Shown here one piece after another: positions 20,896 through 31,423 of a stretch of 64,000 nucleotides of DNA. Each line of letters starts with the position of its first letter. Within the stretch, counting starts at the first letter, position 1. Source of the stretch: Russula earlei (taxonomy: Eukaryota; Basidiomycota; Agaricomycetes; Russulales; Russulaceae); contig JAGFNK010000137.1 of assembly GCA_025769875.1 (NCBI GenBank), positions 1 to 64,000 on the forward strand, read 5' to 3'. The translations under genes and the position numbers were made by a program. The notes under the pieces were generated by a model. The model did not search any database and was not told where the DNA came from. It saw only the letters and a program-made list of their open reading frames with translations.

Positions 20896-23324
20896 CTGTA
20901 CTAATACAACCAACTCTTCATAGCTTGTGACATGTGACAGATTTCAATGACCGACTGACTCTTCAAAGGTGGGAAAACCGTGTGACAAGTCTCACATCTC
21001 TTCAAAGCCCTGATTGGGCTGAGAGGCAACATGTGACATAACGTCAGGACAGCGGTCTGACACACAACTTGAGTGCGAGTCAGGATTTGAACATTAAATC
21101 CTTGTTGAAAAAATTGTTGTGTGCTTTGAGGACCATGCAGCTACAACCATGACTGCACTAAACAGCTTTATCCCAATAGATGTCCATCAAGCCCTCCTCC
21201 CAGATCCCAGTCATGAGGCATCAAAAACACTTCACAAGCTTGTTACAGTTGTAAGGTGTGTGAGCCCGCTGGCCAGGAAACTCACATGACTTGTACCATC
21301 TCCCTCCCACGCCACGCATTCACCCTCCCTTCACCCTTCATTTCCTTTTCCTTTCCTTCTCTCTCATGCACTCACCTCTCAATGACATCCCTGTCGTGGT
21401 CCTTGCCCCATGTCAGCAGACTATGACAATGGCTCAAGTCGATCACCATCAACATCACTCACCTCGGTTCCAGCCCACTCGTCCCTCAAGCATCGTCCTC
21501 GCCTGCCACATGTCCATGCACAGACATGAATGACACATGTACGTTATCATCAACGCGCTACGTGAGGGCTTGCTGCCCATAGTGTCTCGCCCCCGATGTC
21601 ATCGCCTCACGCTCACGGATTTGCAGTAGGAAGATCAGGATTCTGTCAAGACACATACTGCTGATCACAGGACTCAGGAGCAGGTGGGCAAGGGTCAGAA
21701 CAGACAGTACATGGCGTACACGGCGTTGAACAGGAGGACAAGCCAAACGACTAGGAGATACCAGATGGGAACTGGTACATGTTGCAGAAGGCAGAGGTGA
21801 AGAGTAGAGGCCAGTGCAGCAAGGGGCTTTAAACAAGGCGGTCGTTGAAGAGTACCTTGAAGACGAGAGAGGACTTTAGATTGAGCGGTCACAGGGGAGT
21901 ACCCAGGGAGATGAGAATATCACAAATGGACAGTCTGACGACTGCCATGCTTCATTGGGGCTTATATACAGTGTACAGGGTCGATTACAAAGGACTGGAA
22001 CTATTCTAGACCCTTTGGTACCATCCAATAGGACTACAGAGGCATAAACTCACTTGTGTCAAGTTTCAGGCTTACTGAGCGCATTACTGATCATTGTGGA
22101 GCAATGACATCATCATGAGGTCACTGTGGAGCTGCTCAGTCAGCCATGATGTCATCGGAGCCTTGATGACGTCAGATGAGTTATGCAACAGTTTCTAAGA
22201 GTTTGTGCCACTGTTTCGGGTTCTTGGTGGCTGGGTGACCATGTGGCTGCCACATGATGATTACCCGATTAGGAAATGGGTGTCTGGTCGTGTTATGGTG
22301 CCTTTGCAATAGCGATATCTTGCACCGCAGGAGGGATAGCCCAAGAAACGGAAGGGAGTTGGTAATGCAAGGTGAGAGAGATCTCTCTTGAGTGGAATAG
22401 GACAATATATGGCCAGTACCTGGCCTTGGTTCGTAACAGATTCTGGAGTAGCACTTTTGTATTTAAGTAGCTACCATCCTGTACAGTAGCTTAGGGAATC
22501 AAATCAAGAGCTTTTGCATCTGCATTAACCCTCTCATGTGCCAAAGAACACCTCGACTCCCTCAAAATCTCCCACTTCTCTTTCAAGAACACACACACAC
22601 ACTCTCTCTCTCTCACTTGCGTGTCACATTCTGGGCATGATCCCTGCTTGCTCTCAGCTCCTCCCTGTCCGTACCCGCCCTCGGATCAAGCCCCACGAAC
22701 TCCCCATGCCCCAACCTGGCACACTATACAGTGGACCCAACGTTTTGGGTGGAGATCACACAGCCAATTTCCCGAGGTGGTGTGCCCCACCATGCACCTC
22801 CTACACTTACTTCCCTCGAACAAATGGAGGACCTTGAAGAGAGTGCTATTGATATTCATGGTGATGACAGCAAAGTTCCCATGACAGACATCATTTCCAC
22901 GCATACACAACTTGAATGCTCCAACTCTATGGATTGCGATGATGATGATGAGCTGTACATACTGGGAGAAGAAGGCAGCCTTGTTTTAACTGCAGATGCA
23001 GAGTGTGCTTCAGTGGAGTCTGTTCAAGGTGAGGTAGTTGATGCAACTCAGGCTAGTCAAGCTCTAGAAGGACATGGTAAGCATAAGAAGTGTGCAAACA
23101 TCCTCTATTCCTCCAAATTTTGGGTCGCGAATGATGGGAGCGACACAGACAACAAATTTAGGCACTTTTTTATAATAAATAAATGAATATTCCCATTTAG
23201 GAAATTTTTTAATGATTTTTGTCACAGTCTTCATAACTGGTTGTGACCTGTGACCTGAGCCGTATCTCTTCTCTTCAGAGGGGGCTTGTGATGTGTGACT
23301 GAAGAGTTGGTCATATTAGTACAG
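20896..23324. mobile_element. TIR element M, TA target duplication, unclassified
   Basis: Inverted ends start CTGTACTAATA and stay alike for about 25 bp up to CCAACTCTTCA. TA flanks both sides and the LTR-A sequence is restored on removal (catacagta/tttaag). TA duplication would fit Tc1/mariner, but no transposase is seen. The inside has sub-terminal direct and inverted short repeats (TGTGACATGTGACA type), a CT-rich tract, a CA/CT microsatellite (22588-22617) and a 151-codon plus-strand ORF at 22731-23186 of unknown nature, Asp/Glu-rich. Solo LTR-H is inserted at 21644. Confidence 0.62.
21644..22438 (-). repeat. Solo LTR-H
   Basis: 795 bp, TGTCAAGACACATAC...GGTTCGTAACA, TSD GATTC on both sides (21639-21643 and 22439-22443). 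It matches the plus-oriented copy at 62602-63430. It shares with LTR-G the hairpin-forming GGACAGTC...GACTG sequence downstream of its TATA. Confidence 0.9.
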
Positions 23325-23518
23325 TATTTAAGTGCCTGTAGAAGCTGGGGAATGCCCAAAGCTTAGCTTTGTCCCATCCCCTGTCACATCCTTTGCCCTG
23401 TATCCTCTCTCAATCACAACTTGCTTGTGCTGGCTTACACTCTGCTTGACTTGAGCTCATCACAAGGAGCCATTGTGTTCATCTTCCTCCTCTGCTTCTC
23501 TATCATCATCCTCATCAT

Positions 23519-26306
23519 CAGGAAAAACCAGTCCGGTCCATAGACACCGCTTAATTCTGTAGACACCATAGACACCATAGCACAACAACATACTATGTAG
23601 TGCTCTATAGCATCATAGTAAGTCTATATTGCTCAATGTAGTTCCAGTAGTTTATGACTATATTTATGTAGGCACAGTAGATGAAACCAAGTCTACATAT
23701 CTCTATGTAGGATGACTGAAATTATGGTTGTCTATGGAGATGATCAATTTACTACATTGCACTATGGAGACAATCAGTTTATTACATTGCACTATGGAGA
23801 CAATTGTTCATTACATTGCTCTATGGAGACTATTGGTTATTATAATTATATTGCACTATCGAGCCTTACTGATGGTGGTCATGCTACACTGCATATTGTC
23901 CTCTCCTCTCCTCCCCAACCCACTCTCCCCCTCTCCTTCTCCCCTGATGACACTGTTTTTCTTTCTCGCCTCTCCTCTCCTGATGGGAGGCGGCCGCGCG
24001 CGCGAGTCGGTCGAAGTGGGGGTAAAAGGGCTTCTTGCTTGCTTTCTTTCTTTCTTTCTATTTCCTTCCTTTCTTGCCTTCGTCCTAGAGATGAAGGCTG
24101 GTTTTTATGTACATTGGGACTGGAGGTAGACTAGATGGTATCCTAGAATGAGGGTAGCTAAAGAGAGGTAAATGTATTCTGAGATAAATGGGTATGGACG
24201 CGTGTGATCGCGGCATTGAGGCGACAGGTGTAACGAAGCTAGGCTTTGGAAGGGTATAGTAAAGGGGGCTGTAGCAACGAGTGGGCACTAGTCGGCGTGG
24301 CCGAAATGCCGTGAAGGGGTGGTCGGCCAGGTCTCGAGCATTGGGGACTTCTGCCTGATGAGGCAGTGGCGGGCGTGCGGGCGAGCGTGCGTGCGCGTGG
24401 GGGTGAGCGTGGGGGTATGCATATGGGTGCGCGTGGGTGGTAGCGACGTCGGAGGCGGAGGAGCGAGTGTGTGCATCGGAGGCGAGAGGCGGAGGGCGTG
24501 GTGTACTTGCGTGTGTGACGTGGTGGAGAGAGGGAGTTGTGGGGTGCGCGTGTTGGGCATTCGGCTGTTGACTTGTTGACTTGTCTCTCGCGGTGGGTGT
24601 GGGTGACGCTTGGTCAGCGTTGGCCAGTCCGCCGTAATCCACGTCCAAGCCCGCAACTCACCTTACAGTGCAAAGGAGAGGAGAGGGGAGAGAGCACATG
24701 GGGAACATGCAAGTGAGAGTGGTCACGCGTGAAAAATTAAAAATGCTGTGAGTATGCAATGGGATGTTGACATATGTGATGGCAAGGCACAAGGTAAAAA
24801 AGGCCAACATGTGCAACTCATCGACTTCAACCCTTTTTTGACGACGGCCTCTTCGTTTTTACTAATCGCTTTCATTTTCTTTCTTCCCCGCTTTCCCCTC
24901 TCCTGCCCACTCTTCCTTCCCCATGGTCCCAGTTCAAGACTCCCAAGCTGCCAGTTTCATCAAGTTTTCACCGGCTATTACCCAAGTCATTCGAGTTTTC
25001 GAGTTTTCCCGTGCCATGTTGTTTCCGCAGGTGCGTTTTTTGTTTCGTTTTCACGCACTCTCTCATCATCTCCCCTCTCCTTCCTACTAAACAGCTTCTT
25101 GTTGGCCTTCAAGCTGCCTTCTCACTCCCTTCTTCTGTGTCACTGCAGTGGTGACGATGGGGACGACAACGACGTATGAGAGTACTTGTATTTAAGTGAA
25201 AGAAAAACAAAACGCACACAAACTTCTTAACTAAAATCGCGCGCGGGGGAAAACACGCGTTGCTTGAAGGTAAAGTACGCTTGAACCAAAAGCGAGCTCC
25301 CGCACGCAGGAAATGGTATTTCAGGGGATGGGCACATCACAGAAAACGAAAGTGCGACCCTCTCCCTAGGTTTCGCTAATGTGCGTTTCGGGTTTCCTTT
25401 TACTTGCGCAATCTCACTGTCACAGTGACAAGTACAACCATGCTCGGCGTCTTCAATGAGTGTCTTACGCATTCTGTGCGTTACCCTTCCCCCCCTTTTT
25501 TTTCGCTTTTCGTTTTTTTGTCACTCCCCTCTGCTTTCCTTTGCACAGGCTTCGCGCGGCTTCAAAACGTTGAACACACGTTCACGTCTCGACTCACCTG
25601 TACCCTGGTGCCGTCTTCTGCATCGTCCTTGATGCCTCCTCTTACCGCGACAAAGCCATCGACACCACTGTCCAAGTCCAAGAAACGAGAGAAGGTGGCC
25701 CTCGCTCCCGGGCACAGGCCGATGAACAGTGAACAGGTGCGTTATTCCTTTTCATTTTTGTGCACTCTCTCATACTCTCCAGCCTTTCGTCAAGTGCTCG
25801 GGGGGAGAAATGGACATATGGAGCGACGACGAGACGCCGCTTAGAACGCATATGCAAATGACGACGATGGCTACGGGCACAGTCCCAAGAAGTGCCGCGC
25901 GCGAGAGCCGGAACAGCGCCGCGGAGGCGAGTATCCGACTGTAGTTCAAAAATATTAGTTAGCGTTGATATGTGAAATATATATTGTTTCCTGACATTTG
26001 TGTGAATTTAAGTGCCTGAGTTGTTTATCATAACAATGTTGCAATCAATTGAACATAAGCATGTGGTTGGCTACATAGGTATGGTTGATGATGGGAAGAA
26101 ATGTATATTTATGTTGTTGATATAACATTGTATGATTTATGTAGCATTGGTAGAAGAAATGTAGTCAATGGTGCTCCATATAACCCTGGTGGTGGCTATA
26201 TAGAGTTTGGTGGTTGCTATGTAGGCATGAAACCTTGATGGTTGTAAAGTTGCTACAGATGCTATGGTAGCTATATAGTGCTACATAGCATTTTTGTTTT
26301 TTTCTG
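23519..26306. mobile_element. TIR element N, hAT-like, with gene-like interior
   Basis: Sits between LTR-A halves. Ends are imperfect: CAGGAAAAACC on the left and, inverted, CAGAAAAAAAC on the right. Both sub-terminal regions are full of the palindrome-like octamer CTATGTAG/CTACATAG, a feature of hAT elements. The TSD is not clear (ctcatcat versus atgatctt). The middle (about 24000-25950) is GC-richer with CT tracts, a run of CTTT repeats (about 24037-24060) and spliced-gene-like segments, but no transposase. Boundaries are uncertain by a few bases. Confidence 0.5.
25551..25944 (+). pseudogene. Exon-like fragment inside TIR element N
   Basis: Open exon 25551-25736 with TPLSKSKKREKVALAPGH, then a clean 46-nt intron 25737-25782 (GTGCGTT...CTCTCCAG), then a second open segment in frame to a TAG at 25944 (MDIWSDDETPLRTHMQ). 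Upstream there are two more candidate introns starting GTGCGTT (25031-25096 and 25478-25550). It looks like part of a captured host gene. I do not recognise the family and no complete start is visible. Confidence 0.35.
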
Positions 26307-26494
26307 ATGATCTTCTGTGAGACCAGAAGATCAACTCTGGCTATGGGCTGAGTCATTTTCTGACTAAGCCTTGAGACGCTAAACCCTTGATCCAGTCTCT
26401 TTGAGCTGGCCCCACTGAACCCTTGGACCAAGTCATAGGGACTTGGCCCCACTGAACCCTGAGCTAACACTCCAATGGCCATGATGCCATAACA

Positions 26495-27294
26495 GGTGAC
26501 CACTACTAGTGTCTATAAGGACTTTAAAGAAGCCATTTCCATTTGCATAAACCCAAGCCTTCATCCTGGCCCACAATTGGATTGGATTCATGCTGCATTC
26601 CAGCACCTTACTGCATCCTCCCTTGTCATTCCTGACACCCTCCAGGTGCTCATCATGCTTGCTGCCATTCCCCAGAAATGGGAAAATGGGAAATGCTAGT
26701 GCACATTGTCACTCAGAACTATGAACTTGCCAACCTCAATGCTAAGGATGTGCGAGAGGCTATTGTCTCTCAACATCAAACTGAGATCAATTGTGGCATT
26801 GGCAAAAAGCACAGTGCACAGAAGCTTTCCACTGTCAAGTGCAAGCACAGTGACCCTTCCTTCTCTAATCAGCAGCAGGACAATAAGCCCACGTGCAATG
26901 AAGATAAGGATAAGCACCAGCGCAGCAAGCATGGCAGCAATGGAAAAGGGAAAGGCAAGGAGAAAGCCAATCACAGTCATGGTCCTGGACACTCACATAT
27001 TGCGGATGTTGCCACATTCCCACTCCCAACCATTACTACTATCACCCATCTGGGTCCTTCAGGGATCCAACAACGAACCATCCCTACTGCAACTGACCCT
27101 TGCAAATGCACTCACAGCCCTTACAAGGCCTTAAACAAAGTGCTTGATCTTGCTGACAATCTTGGGGTAACTCCCACTATACAGACAGTCAAGACCCTCA
27201 AGCAGCAGATCTCAACTCAATCCACTGCCTCATCAAGTGCAGTCAAATTACCGTTGCCTGTCCCTGAGCCTATGGACCAGAACATGGCAACTTC
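26495..27294 (+). pseudogene. gag: Copia-1 gag, C-terminal part
   Basis: Resumes after LTR-A with TTTSVYKDFKEAISICIN, ...LDWIHAAFQHLTASSLV, IPDTLQVLIMLAAIPQKW (copia gag core). It shifts frame near 26695 and continues as VTQNYELANLNAKDVREAI, with a Lys/Gly/Ser/His-rich tail. A classic CCHC knuckle is not obvious; later, SRCRGKHD (about 27593) may be a relic. Confidence 0.72.
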
Positions 27295-28131
27295 ATGCAA
27301 ACAAACATGTCAGATTTATTTGACATATATGACTGTATCCCAGAAGGTGCTGCCACCCCTGAGCATGCTCCAACTCCCTCGGATGAACCGCTTGATTGGG
27401 GCAGTGACCCTGAAGATAATGAAGTGTGTGTGCACCTCCCTCTCTCTGTTCACTCACTAAGGAACCTTATAGCATCTCTCCAGCCCCAAAGCAGGCTAGA
27501 TACATCTAAAAAGTGTTCCCTTGTATCACACAATGTACAAATTAGCGCAGGAAGTAGCTCCCTGCATAGTGGATGTAACACAAATTGTTCTAGATGTAGA
27601 GGGAAGCATGACTTGAGTAAAATGGGATCCTTATGGCTCCTGGACTCTGGCACATCTGCACACTTCACCTTTGAAATAAAAGACTTTATAGAGTATACGC
27701 CAGCTTTGCTGCACAAAAGATCCCCTGTAAAAACTGCCTATAACACAATATATGTATATGTGGAAGGCAAAGGCACTGTGTTGCTTCAGCACACAGTCAA
27801 CTCTAAAATGGTTGTCACACAAATTTTTCCTGTCCTCTATATTCCAAAAATAAATACTTGGATACTATCAATGGGGGAGTTTTTACAACAAGGGATGCAT
27901 GCATTAGGGAACAACAGACATATTTCCCTACAAGAGGATGGACATACAATCCTGTCCTCTTACCCCTTATTCCATGGCCAAACCACATATTGGTTAGACA
28001 CCTCAATTGAAAGCGCACAAGCATATTCTCTTATCTATGCAGTAGATTATGATGTCATACACTGATGCCTTGGCCACCCATCTAAGGATGTCATAACATG
28101 TGCAAAGACACATACCAAGGGTCTCCCTGAA
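27295..28131 (+). pseudogene. pol: Copia-1 protease and GAG-pre-integrase start
   Basis: Aspartic protease with WLLDSGTSAHFTFEIKDF (about residue 115 of the open frame), then VLYIPKINTWILSMGEFLQQG as in copia proteases. After a TGA at 28065 the frame resumes as CLGHPSKDVI, the GAG-pre-integrase motif. The ORF is cut at GLPE (28131) by gypsy F, with TSD CTGAA, and continues at 49585. Confidence 0.83.
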
Positions 28132-28731
28132 TGTTACTGAGTGGTTTGGGGTCCGGAAGATGCCAGAACACCTGAACTATAGACTGCACCATTTGCTTCA
28201 TGCATGCATCAGATCTTGACCATTTATGTTTCTTGATATTGCGTTTGGAACGCATTGACCGTATCTTTCTGAAGATGTACTGAAGAAGCAATGAGTAGCA
28301 TTGCTTCTGTCCCAGATGTTCCTGTACTGCCACATATGTCGTTTCCCTGATTGGGAAAGTACTTATGACACCAAGATTGCTACTAGGGAAGCACTTAATG
28401 CTTCCAGCATCGAGATCATTTACACAGAAGCAATATTGCTTCTACAGCACTGACTAGGACTACAGTAGCACGAACCTTATCCCTGAGGGCTATATAAAGC
28501 CCCCAGTTAGTAGCAGTTGAGCCTTAAGCTCAATTTAGTTTGCCAATCCCAAACAGTTGACTCCTACCCCATCTGCAGAGCCCCTCTCATCTTAATGCCA
28601 TACTCCAGAAGGATCTAACACTCCTTCCCCTCCACAAGTATTGCTTGCTTGACTCAAGCATATCTGCATTGGTAGGATGCATTCATAGATGCAACCATTG
28701 ATCTTATTTAAGGCACTTTGGAGCCTTAACA
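28132..28731 (+). repeat. 5' LTR of gypsy F (LTR-F family)
   Basis: 600 bp, TGTTACTGAGTGG...GGAGCCTTAACA. TATATAAAG at about 28492 is followed about 33 bases later by the AAGCTC..TTA segment thought to start the RNA. Other LTR-F copies lie at 10682-18559, 37630-49579 and 63560-64000. Confidence 0.9.
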
Positions 28732-29236
28732 TAAGTCAAGCTTCTATCACAGACATCACTGTGAAAGTGAACCAGAACTAGGCAGGAAGCCTTAGGACTA
28801 GGATCTAGTCATCATCCAGTCAGCAACCTATGCTGAAGTAGTCAAGGGAGAGAATCTATACAGACCTCTCCATGACAAGAAGAAGGTGTACTACATAACT
28901 CTTGACAAGCAGCATGGTTGGATACATCTGTAAAGATCCCTACTGTCATTGGCATAGACAGTGGTAAGCAGGCACACAAGTCCCAACTCCCTAGGAAAGG
29001 CAGTGGCAAGCAGACAAACTGGAGATTGAAGGTGAACAGAGCATACTTTTAAAGTTCAACCAGAAATCAAAGCAAGGAACCAAATTCAGTTGGTTCAAAG
29101 TTAGAGAGAGGGACAATCTACCCTCAGGAATCAAAGGAGCTGCCATCTGGTGTTGGGCACACCAGGAAGGACCTAACAGATACAAGGTCTGATATAAAGG
29201 AAGCTACCTTCCTTGCAAATATATCAACGATCAGTG
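28732..29236 (+). promoter_or_regulatory. Primer-binding site (28732-28743) and leader of gypsy F
   Basis: TAAGTCAAGCTT directly follows the 5' LTR. It pairs with AAGCTCGACTTA, the RNA-start segment in less decayed LTR-F copies (11 of 12; the copy in this 5' LTR has 9 of 12). The rest of the leader enters the gag N-terminal region: one frame at about 29200 reads KYINDQWYFIDYHK across LTR-G, like the gypsy C gag (EYINNCWYFIDWDK). No other feature seen. Confidence 0.6.
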
Positions 29237-30674
29237 TGTCAAGACTCACTGTTGAACTATCCAGTTCAAGAGCGAGGGATAAGCTCGAAGACGAGTCAAT
29301 AGATATCCAAGACTGCGTGGGCAAGAAGTAGAATCCAGAGTAGTAACAGATACCAGAGAGGTATTGTTACTGTGAGAGTCGAGCAATCACGCAGGGAAGA
29401 GGCCAGAGTAGTCACAAGGGGACGGTCCTTAAAGGAGTATCCCAGGGTTGGAGAGTGCCATAAACAAATGGACAGTCTGAGGACTGTCCGCTACTTTATT
29501 GAGCGCTTATATACTACAAGAGAACTGCTAAATAGGGAACAAGTCATAACCTTGTTATCAAGCACAATAGAGTGATGAGTAAGAAGTCGGAGGACGCTTA
29601 CTGAGCATGATCGGTCATGCTCAGTAAGCTGCTGAGTAAGAAGACTCTTCTTGATGAGTAAGAGTATCCACTGTCCACGTGTTTACTACTTTTAGTGCAC
29701 GTGTAAGCACCTGATTTGTCACAAGAACCGGTACTTCGGACCGGACCGGCAACCGGATAAGCCTACCCGGACATGTCTCGAGTTTCCCGCGTGTTTTATG
29801 ATCCTTCCATAGCCTCGCATGTACCAGACGTTTCCCACATGTTCCAGTTCGATCGCCTCACTTCCACCTCAAGGATACTATTTGATATAGTGTCTAACAT
29901 GTATATAAGACTGCTGATCTACGAGGACAAGCCCTAAGCTTGTTCTCCTGTGAAATATCACTGGATTTCGAACTTCAGGACTTGTAGGCTTGCAAGACAT
30001 CAAGCACTTCGTCTGAAACCCCTCCTGCTCATAAGTCTTCTCAACGCGAAGACTTATTCGCAGTTTCCCCTCTCCGCGGAGCATATTTGCCTTGGCAATA
30101 TCGTCTCCGAGATCCCCGAAACTCGTGAGGACTTAGTGTCTCGCGCGTGAACTGATTTGTCAGCGACACCGCCCCCAGTCGGTGACATGATTCATTTCTT
30201 GTTAGTTAGTTTAGGGCCGGTCATTTGAGGACTTGTAGTTTGGTTAGGGAATAGTGTCATCTTATAAGGCCCTTATATAGTTCTATTAGGGTCCTTAGAG
30301 TCGACCCTAACACTTCTATTAAGGTCCTTAGTATTGCCTTATAGTCGTTCTATAGTTATTAGAGTTAGTCTAATAACGCGTTGTAGGGCCTTTGATACTA
30401 GGTTAGTGCCTATTGTAGAGCTCCTAGGGTCGTTCCAAAGGGTCCTTAGGAAGGCCCTAATACTGTCTTTTGTTGCTAGAAGGGTTGTCTTTAAGTGGGG
30501 CTTGCTGTATGTCGATTGTGCCGAGAATCGCTCGCGCAACAATGCGCGCGCGATATTGTGGACACCTCTACTCACCCCTTTTGCTCGTGTGAACAGGGTG
30601 ACACCATAGAGACCAGGTTTCCTCCTATAAGGAAGGGTCCTTCAAGGGCCCTCTCCGGAGAATGGTTCATGACA
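29237..30674 (-). repeat. Solo LTR-G with LTR-D inside
   Basis: TSD CAGTG (29232-29236 and 30675-30679). It contains a solo LTR-D at 29717-30187. A perfect 8-bp stem hairpin GGACAGTC-TGAG-GACTGTCC lies at 29470-29489, just past the minus-strand TATATAAG. Confidence 0.92.
29717..30187 (+). repeat. Solo LTR-D nested in LTR-G
   Basis: 471 bp, TGTCACAAGAACCGG...CAGTCGGTGACA, TSD TGATT (29712-29716 and 30188-30192). It retains many CpGs, so it is younger than the 7741-20833 copy. Confidence 0.92.
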
Positions 30675-30699
30675 CAGTGGTACTTCATTGATTATCACA

Positions 30700-31423
30700 A
30701 GAAGCCTCTTTCATAGAAGGCAACCCCCCTGAACCCCTTGAACCAGAAAATACCACCAAACCTCAGATACTTCCTGAAACCCCAGAACCCCAGAACCTTC
30801 CTGAAATCCAGGAACCCATCGAACCACCAGAACCCCAGACACCCCCAGAACTCACTATGGCAGCACAAGTCCCACAAGCTGCAGCCCCAGCTCCTCAGAT
30901 TGCCGCACAACCCCCAATCGCTGCACAAGCACCACAGATTGCCCAAAGGACCAATGGATCCCTTAGTGGCAAAGAACCCACAGTCTTCACAGGTGAAAGA
31001 AATAAAACAAAATGTTTTATCAACCCCTCTAAAAGGGTCATCTTAGCCCTCTCCTACATTCAAGGGGAAAAGGTGGAAGATTGGGTAAACTCACAAGTCA
31101 CTGCCCTTAGAGAAAAAATAACCAGAGCCCAAAACCCGATCAACAGAAATGATGAAGTTTTGTAGAATGACTTTGTCATGGACTTTATGTTCCAATTCAC
31201 CAACACTGCAGAAAAGGAAGACACCCAAGTGGCTCTTGTCAAACACAAGATGAAAGACTCTCTTGATGACTACATCTCCACCTTCAAACAACTCCTAACC
31301 AAAACAGGATGGCCGGAAATGGATGTAATCACCATTGAGAGCTTCAAAAATGGGCTCAAAAGTGGACTTTACTGCACAATCCTAAACAGGGACATCTGGC
31401 CTACCACCCTCCAGGAATGGAAG
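30700..31423 (+). pseudogene. gag: Gypsy A-type gag fragment captured in gypsy F gag
   Basis: Encodes the same segments as gypsy A gag: Pro-rich MAAQ/IAAQ repeats, NGSLSGKEPTVFTGERNKTK, GEKVEDWVNSQ, SLDDYISTFKQLLTKTGWPE, ending LNRDIWPTTLQEWK. It has no LTR or primer site. It interrupts gypsy F gag between the FIDYHK and EEDKDIDKYK parts. The short repeat AAG flanks the fragment. It was probably placed by template switching during reverse transcription or by end-joining repair. Confidence 0.72.

Larger units (their letters stand above)
7566..26494 (+). repeat. Solo LTR-A interrupted by nested insertions
   Basis: The LTR starts TGTTGTAATCTACCCC and ends GATGCCATAACA, with TSD GGTGA at 7561-7565 and 26495-26499. 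Its own sequence survives as 7566-7740, 20839-20895, 23325-23518 and 26307-26494. Inserted into it are solo LTR-D (7741-20833), TIR element M (20896-23324) and TIR element N (23519-26306). Confidence 0.87.

Noticed and set aside
24085..24656. 187-codon and 122-codon minus-strand ORFs rich in His, Pro, Thr
   Set aside because: Low-complexity GTGCG/GTGGG repeat region in TIR element N; overlapping frames both open; no domain recognised.
24748..25179. 143-codon plus-strand Ser/Phe/Leu-rich ORF
   Set aside because: Crosses candidate introns with CT-rich tracts. Hydrophobic composition comes from the pyrimidine-rich strand.
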